Source of the DNA: GCA-2748575 sp965222725
GTDB lineage: Bacteria; Pseudomonadota; Gammaproteobacteria; Pseudomonadales; Ketobacteraceae
NCBI GenBank assembly: GCA_965222725.1
Contig: OZ244969.1
Location: 248,001-312,000, forward strand
Direction: 5' to 3'
DNA: 64,000 nucleotides
Shown: one piece after another, positions 25,722 through 34,780 of the stretch
Position numbering within the stretch: the stretch's first letter is position 1
Layout: every line of letters begins with the position of its first letter
Made by a program: the position numbers and the translations under genes
The notes under the pieces: generated by a model
Databases searched by the model: none
Told to the model about the DNA's origin: nothing
What the model saw: the letters and a program-made list of their open reading frames with translations, nothing else

Positions 25722-26173
25722 CGTTTTGCCGCTCCGTCCGCAGCTGCTTTTTCCGGTTCCGGTTGACCCGGCTCGCAATGCAGCGAATACCCCATCACCT
25801 CATGCACCGGATTGCCCTGGGCATTGGCGCCCCGCAAACCGGAATAGTAAAGGCTCATGGTAATGCCCTTCAGTGCCAGACTCATCAACCGCAACTGCCC
25901 CGCTATCCATTCCGGATAGCGGTGATGCTGATCCATTAAATCCAGTAAAAACTCAATCAGAAAGGCCGGCATCCAGCGTAACACCAGCAGCAGAATCCCC
26001 AGCAACTGACGATCACCGGGATCCACCTCATCCAGCACTACATCCACATGTTCCAGGCAGCCGGTTTGGGAAAACCGGGGCAGATTGCCATTACCGGGAA
26101 TGTATTGATTGCCGATGCGTTCCAGGCTTTTCAGCTGAATCCCGTTAAAGTGTTTGGATAGATACTCAGCCAT
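25718..26173 (-). CDS. Small protein of unknown function between GMC oxidoreductase and PLP enzyme
   Basis: 151 residues with no recognised family. It is mostly helical; a hydrophobic central stretch (about 56-80, LLGILLLVLRWMPAFLIEFLLDL) suggests membrane association. It overlaps the GMC gene's stop by 8 bp and overlaps the next start by 4 bp, so all three are translationally coupled. Gluconate-type GMC dehydrogenases often have a small helper subunit encoded alongside; whether this is such a partner is inference from position only. Confidence 0.65.
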   Translation of the reverse strand: MAEYLSKHFNGIQLKSLERIGNQYIPGNGNLPRFSQTGCLEHVDVVLDEVDPGDRQLLGILLLVLRWMPAFLIEFLLDLMDQHHRYPEWIAGQLRLMSLALKGITMSLYYSGLRGANAQGNPVHEVMGYSLHCEPGQPEPEKAAADGAAKR

Positions 26174-27599
26174 GGGTTACCGCTTCCTTAGCCACTCTGT
26201 CGGTGGTCTGACCAAAGTCTTTTAAAATCTTTTCGCTGGCCCGATGGCTGTTGGCCATAATGGTCAGCGACGGATTAATACCGGGGGCCGACGGGAAAAT
26301 GGAACCGTCGGCAACAATCAGGTTATCGTGCCCGTGCACACGAAAGCCTTCATTCACCACCGAATCACTGGCATTCTGGCCAATGGCACAACCGCCCATC
26401 TGATGCAGACTGAAATTAAAGTTGGACGTAATAAATTCCTGTGCATTCAGGTTTTCATAAATTTCCCGCACCACTTTTACACCGGCCATTCCCCGTTTCA
26501 GGTCCTCACCTTCAATGGGTTTGTTAATTAACAGGCGACCCTTGTTATTGACGCGAATGGTACCCGGCACCACATCACGGATACATACTTCCATGCTGGC
26601 CATGTAGCGATACTTTTCCATATAGTTCTGGTGCTTCAGTCCATGGGCCGGTATCAGCATGGTAACGCCGATGGGCCCCACAAAAACATTTTCCAGTTTG
26701 AACCCGGCATGACGGAAACGCATGTCATTCGACTTCACTGCCTGCAGAGCGCCTTTATGGGCGTCCACGGGCTCATTGAACATGGCCAGATTCATCCACT
26801 GGGGATGGCTGAAAAAGTTTTCCCCCAGGGCGGGCAAACGATCCTTGAAGCCGGAACGCAGCAGCAAGCGATTGGTACCCAGAGTGCCTGCCGCCACAAT
26901 ACACTGGCGGCCATATACCGTGATGGGCTGGCCTTTTTCCATGGCGTTCACCACCACCTGATGCTTGCCGTGCACGATACCGGAAACCTCGGTTTCGGTT
27001 TTGACTTCCAGCCCCTGTTCCCGGGCTTTTTGGTTAAAGGTGATCAGCATGCTTTGCTTGGAGTCGCGACGGCAGCCCCCCAGGCAGGCCATGCAATCGT
27101 TATGCTTAACATCGCAGTTGGATTGGCCCCGGCGTAACGGGGCCCATTCATAACCCAGGTTTTCAAACCCCTTTACGTAGAATTCGGCATTCTTGTTCCA
27201 TTCATCCCGGCCAATGGTATGCAGGGCCAGCTGGCTTTCGATCTCATCATAGTGGGGTGCCATGCCCTTGGGCGAAAACGTGGCGATGCCGGAACGGTCC
27301 CGCCAATCGTCCAGCGCGATGTCATCAAAACGATCCAGCAGCGCCTGATTCACCACGGTTCCCCCACCCAGCACCTTGCCCCGCAAAAACAACAGGTTGG
27401 CATTGGTGGTGCTGTCCATACCACCACCCCAATACAGGTGGGAGTTGGCGTACAGTTCGTTCCGGGGAAAGGTTTTGGCGGAATGGGCCTTGCCCGCTTC
27501 CAGCATCAGGCAACGGGCACCGGCCTTGCTAAGGTAATAGGCAAGCACACTGCCGGAGGCGCCGGAGCCGATAATAATGAAATCGTAAAACTTGTTCAT
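26166..27599 (-). CDS. GMC-family FAD oxidoreductase with a cysteine cluster
   Basis: 477 residues, starting at the ATG of MNKFYDFIIIGSGASGSVLAYYL (a TTG six codons upstream is less likely). The FAD dinucleotide motif GSGASGS opens the protein. The GMC C-terminus has HQMGGCAIGQNASDSVVNE and DGSIFPSAPGINPSLTIMANS, with the substrate-site His. Around residue 160-178 there is a C-X6-C-X2-C-X3-C cluster (CDVKHNDCMACLGGC) resembling clusters seen in GMC dehydrogenases proposed to carry Fe-S. It oxidises an alcohol or sugar; the acceptor is unknown. First gene of a three-gene operon. Confidence 0.88.
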   Translation of the reverse strand: MNKFYDFIIIGSGASGSVLAYYLSKAGARCLMLEAGKAHSAKTFPRNELYANSHLYWGGGMDSTTNANLLFLRGKVLGGGTVVNQALLDRFDDIALDDWRDRSGIATFSPKGMAPHYDEIESQLALHTIGRDEWNKNAEFYVKGFENLGYEWAPLRRGQSNCDVKHNDCMACLGGCRRDSKQSMLITFNQKAREQGLEVKTETEVSGIVHGKHQVVVNAMEKGQPITVYGRQCIVAAGTLGTNRLLLRSGFKDRLPALGENFFSHPQWMNLAMFNEPVDAHKGALQAVKSNDMRFRHAGFKLENVFVGPIGVTMLIPAHGLKHQNYMEKYRYMASMEVCIRDVVPGTIRVNNKGRLLINKPIEGEDLKRGMAGVKVVREIYENLNAQEFITSNFNFSLHQMGGCAIGQNASDSVVNEGFRVHGHDNLIVADGSIFPSAPGINPSLTIMANSHRASEKILKDFGQTTDRVAKEAVTHG

Positions 27600-27778
27600 T
27601 TCAGGGATACCTGGCAATCGTCATAACTGGTACTAACGTACCATTAAATTTCGAAAAATGAAACCCGATGTTTACCCCGGACAGATCACGCCCTGCGGAT
27701 AAAACGAATCTTTTTAGGATAGCAAACCCATCCCAGCTGCTATGCTTAATCAATAAGAGCAGTTGCCAGCGGATAGTC

Positions 27779-28312
27779 ATGACCACCCAATTCAATTCCC
27801 TTCTACAATGCGTTTCCTATTACCACCGCCAGATTGATGAGATGCTGATGCTTCATCAGGAAGCGGTCATCGTGCAGGATATTCCCCTGGCGGAAGAAGC
27901 CCTGCGCCTGTTCAGCAAATTACTGAAGGTACATATCGAACTGGAAGACGAATTGTTAATCAGCCGCCACGAACACCTGACGTCGGAAATTCGCTGGCGC
28001 ACCCGGGTGTACAAGGAAGAGCACGTCAAACTCTTTGATCTGCTGGGCAATATCCGGCAAATGCTGCGCAAGGCGCCGGAAGCCACCGAAATGCGCCGCT
28101 GGGTGATTGATATCATCGACTACGAACGCACTTTCAAAAACGTCATGGAACACCATGAAGAGCGGGAAGAAAAAGGCCTGCTGCTGGAACTGGATCATGA
28201 GCTGGACAAGGACACCCTGGATCAGATCATTACCCAGTGCCATCTGGTGTGGCAGGAAACCTATGACGGCCTGCGGGAAGAAGTGGAAGAAATCCGCCAG
28301 CGTCTGCCCTGA
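27779..28312 (+). CDS. Hemerythrin-like HHE-domain protein
   Basis: 177 residues from the chosen ATG; an in-frame ATG 37 codons upstream would add a poorly structured leader. The sequence is an all-helical bundle with the spaced His/Glu pattern of hemerythrin-like proteins: YYHRQIDEMLMLHQ, KVHIELEDELL, YKEEHVKLFDLL and EHHEEREEKGLLLEL. Such proteins bind a di-iron site for oxygen, NO or iron sensing; which one is unknown. It is divergent from the GMC operon. Its Shine-Dalgarno is weak, so the start is uncertain. Confidence 0.75.
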   Translation: MTTQFNSLLQCVSYYHRQIDEMLMLHQEAVIVQDIPLAEEALRLFSKLLKVHIELEDELLISRHEHLTSEIRWRTRVYKEEHVKLFDLLGNIRQMLRKAPEATEMRRWVIDIIDYERTFKNVMEHHEEREEKGLLLELDHELDKDTLDQIITQCHLVWQETYDGLREEVEEIRQRLP

Positions 28313-28414
28313 GATTCCAACCCAGAACCATACAACTTTAGCCACACACCTTTAACATTAAGCAATACAGCACCAACATAAGCCTTATTGACAGTTTCGC
28401 GGCTCGTCTCTAGG

Positions 28415-28768
28415 ATGCTGGCAATCAGAATTTTCCGGACAGGTGCAGTGAACTCCCATCACGCCAGCATAATAAAGCCAACGCCAAAGCATTCTTTCAG
28501 GCTGATTTTAATCATCAGTCTGGCGCTGTTTGGTTTTCAGCTGGCCAGCATTACTCACCACCACGATAACGGCCAGCATGCCGTTATCGATAACTGTCTG
28601 ATCTGTTCCGCCTCCAGCATCAGCAGCGCCAGTGGCGTCCTGACCACGAACTTTCAGCTGCTTGCTCTGGATCCCGGCTCTCCCCAGTCATCCGCCATAC
28701 GGCAAACGCGGCCCTGTACAGGCAAAACCCTGGCGTTCCGCAGCCGTGCCCCTCCTGTCTTCGCCTGA
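28415..28768 (+). CDS. Short His/Cys protein upstream of zinc uptake genes (DUF2946-like)
   Basis: 117 residues from ATG 28415; a GTG at 28448 is an alternative start. A hydrophobic helix (about 29-45, FRLILIISLALFGFQLAS) is followed by THHHDNGQHAVIDNCLICSAS, a His and Cys set typical of the short DUF2946-type proteins that accompany metal transporters. The rest is low complexity. It precedes the outer-membrane protein and znuACB on the same strand, 82 bp away. A metal-related role is inferred from context. Confidence 0.55.
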   Translation: MLAIRIFRTGAVNSHHASIIKPTPKHSFRLILIISLALFGFQLASITHHHDNGQHAVIDNCLICSASSISSASGVLTTNFQLLALDPGSPQSSAIRQTRPCTGKTLAFRSRAPPVFA

Positions 28769-28850
28769 CCCCCAGCCTTAACAACAATTTACGTTAACCT
28801 GAATTCAAATACGGGATTTATACCCGTGGTCAGTTTGTCTGGAGACAAGA

Positions 28851-30104
28851 ATGAAACAGCCTTTAATCTGTCTGGCGCTGTGTGCCGCCAGCTTGCCCGC
28901 CGTCGCACAACAAAACAGTTTTAACCCGCAAATCTCCCTGATTTTTGATTCCGTCTATTATCAGGATGGTGAAGACGGCGAAGTATCAACGCTGATCAGT
29001 GAAGTCCCGGGTATCAGCGGCACCCATGGCCATGGCCATGATCATGAAGAGGAAGAAGAGCACAGCCATGAAGGCCACAGCCACGGCGTGGACGAAGGCT
29101 TTAACCTGCGTGAACAGGAACTGACGTTGTCGGCTTCCGTGGACAATTATTTTGACGGTTTTGCCGTAATCGCTTTCAGCGAAGATGAAGTGGAAATCGA
29201 AGAAGCCTACTTTACCACCCGCCAGCTGCCTGCCGGCCTTACCCTGAAAGGCGGTAAGTTCTTTTCCGGAATCGGCTATCACAACAGCAAGCACGTACAC
29301 AGCTGGGACTTTGTGGACCAGAACCTGGCCTATGGCGGGTTGCTGGGAGATCACGGCCTGGTGGACAAGGGTCTGCAACTGACCTGGCTGCCCAATCTGC
29401 CGGTCTATACCCTGCTGGGTGTGGAATGGCTGCAGGGGGATGAACAGGAACGCTTCGGCACCATTGTTGAAGAGCCCGAAGAAGACCTGGGCCTGAAAGA
29501 GAAAGACAGCGGCGCCCAACTGGCTACCCTGTTTGCCAAGGTATCACCCAATCTGGGAGATGATCATGCCCTGCAACTGGGTGCCTGGTTTGCCCGCGCC
29601 GGTCAGGATCAACAGGTGCTCCACCACGAGCACGATGGCGACGAGGAAGAGCTGGGCCTGGAAGGGGATGCCGAATTATGGGGCCTGGATATGGTGTACA
29701 AGTATGATACCGGGCGATCCTTTGGCGCCGGTGATATCACCGTGCAGATGGAATACATGAGCCTGGAAAAAGACTGGGAAATCATGGCCGGTGATGAAGC
29801 CGGAGAAGCCGTTACCGGCGAGCAGGATGGCTTTTACCTGCAAACACTGTACGGCATTGCTCCCCGCTGGAAAGCCGGCCTGCGTTACGACAGCACCGGT
29901 ATGACCAACGAACTGAAACTGCCGGAAGAAACCGAGGAACTGGACGAAACCTCCCGCGTCAGCGGCGTTGTCACCTGGTACCCCACGGAATTTTCCTTTA
30001 TCCGCTTGCAGTACGCCCAGGCAGAAATTGGTGATGAAGAGTTTGACCAGATCTATGTGCAGTTCAACTACAGCCTGGGTGCCCACGGCGCCCACACATT
30101 CTGA
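28851..30104 (+). CDS. Zinc-associated outer-membrane protein with a His-rich loop
   Basis: 417 residues. Signal peptide ~1-20 (LICLALCAASLPAVAQQ). A His/Glu-rich stretch (about 57-80, with HGHGHDHEEEEEHSHEGHSHG) is a clear metal-binding loop. Then come many amphipathic beta-strands and a final Phe, the usual mark of an outer-membrane barrel. It sits 11 bp before znuA; such barrels near znu genes are thought to bring zinc across the outer membrane. A second His/Asp/Glu patch (HHEHDGDEEELGLEGD) lies near residue 260. GGAG precedes the ATG. Metal specificity is inferred from the neighbourhood. Confidence 0.82.
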   Translation: MKQPLICLALCAASLPAVAQQNSFNPQISLIFDSVYYQDGEDGEVSTLISEVPGISGTHGHGHDHEEEEEHSHEGHSHGVDEGFNLREQELTLSASVDNYFDGFAVIAFSEDEVEIEEAYFTTRQLPAGLTLKGGKFFSGIGYHNSKHVHSWDFVDQNLAYGGLLGDHGLVDKGLQLTWLPNLPVYTLLGVEWLQGDEQERFGTIVEEPEEDLGLKEKDSGAQLATLFAKVSPNLGDDHALQLGAWFARAGQDQQVLHHEHDGDEEELGLEGDAELWGLDMVYKYDTGRSFGAGDITVQMEYMSLEKDWEIMAGDEAGEAVTGEQDGFYLQTLYGIAPRWKAGLRYDSTGMTNELKLPEETEELDETSRVSGVVTWYPTEFSFIRLQYAQAEIGDEEFDQIYVQFNYSLGAHGAHTF

Positions 30105-30115
30105 GGGGAGGCACA

Positions 30116-31039
30116 ATGACTGATATAACTCGTGCCAACAAGGGTTCCGGCTTTTCCCTGCGCCTGGTGCTGGCAACAGTGGTGCTGCTCTTCAGCAGCA
30201 CCGCCCTGGCCCGGCTGGAAGTTGTAGCCACCACCACCAGCCTGGGCATGCTGGCCAGCGAAATCGGCGGCGACAAGGTCAGCGTCAGCACGCTGGCGCC
30301 GCCGGATCGCGACACCCACTACCTGCAGGCAAAGCCGTCCATGATGCTGTCGCTGCGCAACGCCGATCTGCTGGTAGCCATGGGAGCCTCTCTGGAAATT
30401 GGCTGGTTACCCGCGGCAATCAGCAGCAGCACCAATGCCAGTATTCGACCCGGGGAATCAGGCTATTTTGAAGCGACTGCCCACACCACTCTGGTGGACA
30501 AGGGTGTTGCTGATCGATCTCACGGAGATGTGCACCCAGAGGGTAACCCCCATATCCAGCTGGACCCGTTGCGAATGAAAAAGGTAGCAGACGCCCTTGC
30601 GGAAAAACTTGCCGGCCTGGACAAGGCCAATGAAAGTTTTTACCGCGAGCGTGGTAATGAGCTGGGTAAAAAGCTCACAGCATTAATCAGCGATATCAGA
30701 GATCAGTGGCAACCGGTGTCCGGTGTGCTGCTGATGCACAAGGAACCTGATTACCTGTTGCAGCGGCTCCAAGTTCCCGTCCACGGGTACCTGGAACCTG
30801 TTCCCGGCGTGCCCCCCACAGCGGCTCATATCAAATCGCTACAGCAGAAACTCCAGAATAAGCAGGGTGTGATTATTCATGCGCCTTATCATCAGGATGA
30901 TGCTGCCAAAACCCTGGAGCGTGAACTGGGCTGGAAGCGAATCGTTCTGGCCACAGAACCGAAAAAAAGTGCATCATTCAGTGATTACCGGCAAATGATT
31001 CAGCAATGGGCCCAAGCCCTGAGTCAACATGCTTCCTGA
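30116..31039 (+). CDS. znuA: Zinc ABC transporter substrate-binding protein
   Basis: 307 residues, ATG 6 bp after GGGAGG. N-terminal signal ~1-33 (LVLATVVLLFSSTALARL). The cluster A-I metal binding core is recognised by VVATTTSLGMLASEIGGDKV, HYLQAKPSMMLSLRNADLLVAMG (His), NPHIQLDP (His) and HAPYHQDDAAKTL. It lacks the long His-rich loop of E. coli ZnuA, which may be replaced by the His-rich loop of the outer-membrane partner. It captures Zn2+ in the periplasm for the ZnuBC importer encoded next. Confidence 0.88.
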   Translation: MTDITRANKGSGFSLRLVLATVVLLFSSTALARLEVVATTTSLGMLASEIGGDKVSVSTLAPPDRDTHYLQAKPSMMLSLRNADLLVAMGASLEIGWLPAAISSSTNASIRPGESGYFEATAHTTLVDKGVADRSHGDVHPEGNPHIQLDPLRMKKVADALAEKLAGLDKANESFYRERGNELGKKLTALISDIRDQWQPVSGVLLMHKEPDYLLQRLQVPVHGYLEPVPGVPPTAAHIKSLQQKLQNKQGVIIHAPYHQDDAAKTLERELGWKRIVLATEPKKSASFSDYRQMIQQWAQALSQHAS

Positions 31040-31048
31040 GGTAGTCCT

Positions 31049-31603
31049 GTGGCATTGGTAAGCTTCGACAACGCCGTACTGGGATACCAGCGGCCCATCA
31101 TAGGGCCGCTGAACCTAGTGGTGGAACCGGGTGAGCGTGTGGGTATATGGGGCCCCAACGGCTGCGGCAAATCGACGTTGTTACGTTATTTTACCGGTAG
31201 CTCCCGTTTGCTGAAGGGCAGTATCAAACGCAGCCCGGGGCTAACCATTGCCTACCAGCCCCAACGCCCGGTGCACCCCGGCGAAATCCCCCTGAGCGGC
31301 GCAGAATACCTGAAGCTGATGCAGGCGGATGCCGAACAGGTACCGGCGCGCATCCAGCCTTTTCTTGATACCCGTCTCGACCGTTTGAGTGGTGGCCAGT
31401 TTCAGATTCTATCCACCTGGGCCAATCTGGCTTCACACGGGGAGCTGGTGTTACTGGACGAACCCACCAATAACCTGGATCCGGACGCCATTGATCTGCT
31501 GGCAGACACTGTTATGTCCATGCCCCACTCCCACGGATTGATTGTGGTAAGCCATGAACGGGATTTTATTAACCGGGTGGCCAGCCGCGTGATTGAGGTA
31601 TAG
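31049..31603 (+). CDS. znuC: Zinc ABC transporter ATP-binding protein
   Basis: 184 residues, shorter than E. coli ZnuC (251) but with every catalytic motif: Walker A GPNGCGKST (~35), signature LSGGQFQ, Walker B LVLLDEPTNNLD and His switch VVSHERD. It uses a GTG start with GAGG 8 bp upstream, 9 bp after the znuA stop. The missing part is the C-terminal extension beyond the switch His. It powers zinc import with ZnuB; the gene for ZnuB starts 3 bp after the stop. Confidence 0.88.
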   Translation: MALVSFDNAVLGYQRPIIGPLNLVVEPGERVGIWGPNGCGKSTLLRYFTGSSRLLKGSIKRSPGLTIAYQPQRPVHPGEIPLSGAEYLKLMQADAEQVPARIQPFLDTRLDRLSGGQFQILSTWANLASHGELVLLDEPTNNLDPDAIDLLADTVMSMPHSHGLIVVSHERDFINRVASRVIEV

Positions 31604-31606
31604 GCA

Positions 31607-32416
31607 ATGGAATTGTTGATTGATCCGCTGTTTTACAAAGCCTGGTTAACCGGCCTGTGCCTGAGCCTGTTTCTGCCTTTGCTGGGCTTGTACTTAAGAC
31701 TGCGGGATGAATGGCTGGCCGCACTGGGCCTGGCACAAATGTCCGCCGCCACCGGCCTGCTGGGAATGGGACTGGGGTTACCTTTGCTGGTGGGCGGCCC
31801 GGTTGGCGGCATGCTGATGGCACTGATCAAACATCTGACCCGTGCCAGCAATACCGCCTACGCTTTTATGCTGATTGCCGGCTGGTCCCTGACTTTTCTG
31901 GTAGCCGCCAATACGACACTGGGAGAAAGCCTGGGCCACGCGCTGGTGGAAGGGCAACTTTATTTTGTGGACAGCTCCCACGTTATTGCTGGTGTGCTGT
32001 TACTGCTGTTGGGCGGAAGCCTGCTGGCCCTGATAAAAAAACCACTGCTGCGCGCGGCACTCTTTCCCGATTTTGAAAAACTGAATCTGCCCACCGCCTG
32101 GCGCTGGCATCTGGGTTTTGATTTGCTGGTGGCCATTGCCATGGGCATTGCCACGGCCTGTATCGGTTTGATGACCGCCTTTGCCATGATTTTTATTCCC
32201 GCATGGCTGGCGTTCAGAATTTCCGCCAACTGGTATCAGGCCTGTGTGATTGCTGTGTTGTTTAACGGAGTGACTTTTATCGCCGGCTTTGCCTTGGCGA
32301 TTCTGCTGAACCAGCCCTACGGGCCTTGTCAGGTCGCTACCACACTGGCAGCGGCGGCTGTGTGCAGCGCACTGGCACAGTTGCTCAAATACACCAAGCC
32401 CAAAAAAATGGCGTGA
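31607..32416 (+). CDS. znuB: Zinc ABC transporter permease
   Basis: 269 residues, ABC-3 family permease with about eight hydrophobic segments from ~10 to ~260 and the family's cytoplasmic loop region. It follows znuC by 3 bp, so the znuACB order is operonic. The last codons (Lys-Lys-Met-Ala-stop) overlap the terminator hairpin of the convergent porin gene, leaving no separate terminator for the plus strand. It sits in the inner membrane and imports Zn2+. Confidence 0.9.
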   Translation: MELLIDPLFYKAWLTGLCLSLFLPLLGLYLRLRDEWLAALGLAQMSAATGLLGMGLGLPLLVGGPVGGMLMALIKHLTRASNTAYAFMLIAGWSLTFLVAANTTLGESLGHALVEGQLYFVDSSHVIAGVLLLLLGGSLLALIKKPLLRAALFPDFEKLNLPTAWRWHLGFDLLVAIAMGIATACIGLMTAFAMIFIPAWLAFRISANWYQACVIAVLFNGVTFIAGFALAILLNQPYGPCQVATTLAAAAVCSALAQLLKYTKPKKMA

Positions 32417-32440
32417 TAACCGAAGGCTGTTATCACGCCA
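32402..32440 (-). terminator. Terminator of the porin gene, overlapping the znuB stop codon
   Basis: Read on the minus strand, GGCGTGATAAC/GTTATCACGCC forms a perfect 11-bp stem (12 with the flanking A-T pair), an 8-nt loop and seven T (32402-32408). On the plus strand no T run follows, though the stem could also slow or protect the znu transcript. Confidence 0.85.
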
Positions 32441-32480
32441 TACCAAAGTCTGGCGATTAAAGGCTTTTCAAAGCTGTGTG

Positions 32481-33686
32481 TCAGAAGCTTGCTCCCACCC
32501 ACAGCCAGAGCTTGTCGGTATCCACATTGGTATCACCCGCTGAGTACATGGCGTACTTGATACCGGCATTATAATGTTTACCGAATTTCGTAGCGTAGGA
32601 CAGATCCAGTTCGTCCCCCAGATCATCCACAGTATCGCTGGCGTCATCCGCTTCAAATTCATGGTAAGCCACCATCCAATTGCCACCGGCGACCGAACCA
32701 CTGGCACTGACGGACATATCCACCAAGCCTACTTCAGGTGTCGTCAGGAATATATCCGCCCAGCCATTGAACTTGTGCAAGGTGGCTAAAGGTGTTGCGA
32801 AACCACGCTCACCATCGTCAGAGCCCAGCACTTCATAACCGGCTTTCAGGGTAATTCCGGACACCACAACACCACCTTCCAGCATCATGTAATCCATGTC
32901 GTTTTCAATAGTTCCCTGTTCGAACTCCTGAGTAGCATATTCCAGGCCATATACCAGCTTCATGCCTTCACCTGCATCTGCTGCACCTGCAAAGCGAACA
33001 CCATAGGTATCCAGGGTTAACTCCGCATCTGTATCATCCAGCAGATAAGCATAACCGGTCAGTGTACCCAGCGATGTTTTGAACGACGCATTCAGCAAAT
33101 GGTCTTCAGAGTTCACATCTGCCGCCTCAGCTAAAATACGATTACGCTGATCCAGATAGGCATAAGTCAGCGTCAGGTTTTCAACCGGGGTGACCACAGC
33201 AGACAGCGCATCAAAGGTCTGGCGGTCTTGACGCCAGCCCACATGCCCTACAAAACGGTGGTTATCCAGGGTCAATACCTGGCGACCGGCTTTCACCGTC
33301 ACCATATCAGACTTGTATTGCAGGAACCCCTGATCCACCTCGGTGGTTTCCGGATCGGCAACCACATCGTAATCCACAACAGCACCAGGTACCGAGTACT
33401 CATCCTGTCCGGCAACTACGCGGGAGTCCTCAAACTCCAGTGTTGCAGAAAAGCCCGAGATACTCCCCGTTGTATAGCCCAAACGCGAACGCAGGGTTAA
33501 CGCGGTGGCATCATCACGATCTGTCGCATCATCCTGATCCACGGCTTCATAGCGCAGACGAAAATCGCCGTAGGCTTTACCGGTTTCCAGCGCTTCCGCC
33601 AGACTGTCCGCTGCAACCACATGGCCACTTGCCAGCATAACGGCCAAAGAAACACCGCTTAATAGGTGGTGAGAAGGTTTTTTCAT
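32481..33686 (-). CDS. Outer-membrane porin (alginate-export/Opr-type barrel) in the nitrogen island
   Basis: 401 residues. Signal peptide ~1-26 (HHLLSGVSLAVMLASGHVVAAD), then alternating beta-strands of a large barrel, with aromatic girdles and a C-terminal LWLWVGASF. Motifs such as YGDFRLRYEAVDQ near the N-terminus are seen in the alginate-export porin superfamily. It lies 220 bp downstream of the nrtD-type gene on the same strand but has its own sigma-54-like promoter. It likely lets an anion (nitrate or a nitrogen source) through the outer membrane for the adjacent transporter. Specificity cannot be read from sequence. Confidence 0.82.
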   Translation of the reverse strand: MKKPSHHLLSGVSLAVMLASGHVVAADSLAEALETGKAYGDFRLRYEAVDQDDATDRDDATALTLRSRLGYTTGSISGFSATLEFEDSRVVAGQDEYSVPGAVVDYDVVADPETTEVDQGFLQYKSDMVTVKAGRQVLTLDNHRFVGHVGWRQDRQTFDALSAVVTPVENLTLTYAYLDQRNRILAEAADVNSEDHLLNASFKTSLGTLTGYAYLLDDTDAELTLDTYGVRFAGAADAGEGMKLVYGLEYATQEFEQGTIENDMDYMMLEGGVVVSGITLKAGYEVLGSDDGERGFATPLATLHKFNGWADIFLTTPEVGLVDMSVSASGSVAGGNWMVAYHEFEADDASDTVDDLGDELDLSYATKFGKHYNAGIKYAMYSAGDTNVDTDKLWLWVGASF

Positions 33687-33710
33687 GTTACATCTCCTAT
33701 GGGTCTTAAA

Positions 33711-33726
33711 AGCACGACAAGTGCCA
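33711..33726 (-). promoter_or_regulatory. Sigma-54 (-24/-12) promoter of the porin gene
   Basis: On the minus strand TGGCAC-N5-GTGCT: GG and GC are exactly 12 bp apart. The predicted start (~33700) leaves a ~14-nt leader that still contains the AGGAG of the porin gene. Confidence 0.6.
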
Positions 33727-33906
33727 AATCAATTCACTAAAACACACTAAAACAACGTCACTGCTGATACGCTACTGACAGCTGACGACTGTCCACCGGC
33801 ACATTAAGAACCTGAATTCAGGCAAGGGGCCGGCGCAGGACTGAGACTGGCAACTCTCCAGGTAACAGCCCTTAAAAACGCGTTAAACTTGCGTAAAACC
33901 GACTAT

Positions 33907-34767
33907 CTAAGCCGCTCTGGGATCCTTTTTCCTGGTTTCCCCTTCAGCCTTTACCGAAGCGCCTGACTTGGCAGCAAAGTTCTGTACCTTGCGCTGCTTC
34001 TCGTACAGGAATTTGAGCACTTCCGAACGCAGATGGGTGTAGGAAGGGTCTTCCGCCAGCGATACCCGATCTCTCGGGCGCTCCAGGTCAATCTCCAGAA
34101 TTTCACCAATGGTGGCGGCCGGTCCGTTGGTCATCATCACAATGCGATCCGACAGCAATACGGCTTCATCCACATCGTGGGTAATCATGATCACGGTGTT
34201 ATTCAGTTCGGCCTGAATCTCCATCAGGGAATCCTGCATATGGGCACGGGTTAATGCATCCAGCGCACCAAAAGGTTCATCCATCAACAGAATGGACGGC
34301 TGCATGGACAGGGCACGGGCAATGCCCACCCGTTGCTTCATCCCACCGGAAATTTCATCCGGCCGTTTGTGCATGGCATGGTCCATGTGCACCAGCTTCA
34401 GGTTATGTTCAATCCACTCTTTCATTTCCCGTCTGGATTTGGATTTTCCAAACACCTGCTTTACCGCCAGTTCCACATTTTCGTAGGCCGTTAACCAGGG
34501 TAATAATGAATGGTTCTGAAACACCACCGCCCGTTCCGGGCCCGGTTCATTCACTTCCTTGCCGTTAAGAATCACACCGCCGGTGGTGGCCTGATACAGG
34601 CCCGCCACAATATTCAGCACCGTAGACTTGCCGCAACCGGAGTGACCAATCAGGGAAACAAACTCGCCCTTCCGGATTTTCAGATTAATGTCCTTTAATG
34701 CGGTGAAAGGTCCTTTCGGTGTCGGAAACACCATATCCACACCGCTGATATCAAGTAATACACTCAT
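33907..34767 (-). CDS. nrtD: Nitrate-type ABC transporter ATP-binding protein
   Basis: 286 residues. Walker A GHSGCGKST (~40), Q-loop FQNHSLLPWL, signature ISGGMKQR, Walker B ILLMDEPFGALDALT and switch THDVDEA are intact. It is of the NrtD/TauB family. A C-terminal basic tail (KSGASVKAEGETRKKDPRAA) has no known function. GGAGG precedes the ATG and the permease gene is 13 bp upstream. With the next two genes it makes a nitrate (or nitrite) importer. It is paralogous to the cyanate ATPase at 13190-14116. Confidence 0.88.
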   Translation of the reverse strand: MSVLLDISGVDMVFPTPKGPFTALKDINLKIRKGEFVSLIGHSGCGKSTVLNIVAGLYQATTGGVILNGKEVNEPGPERAVVFQNHSLLPWLTAYENVELAVKQVFGKSKSRREMKEWIEHNLKLVHMDHAMHKRPDEISGGMKQRVGIARALSMQPSILLMDEPFGALDALTRAHMQDSLMEIQAELNNTVIMITHDVDEAVLLSDRIVMMTNGPAATIGEILEIDLERPRDRVSLAEDPSYTHLRSEVLKFLYEKQRKVQNFAAKSGASVKAEGETRKKDPRAA

Positions 34768-34780
34768 GAGAGACCTCCGC

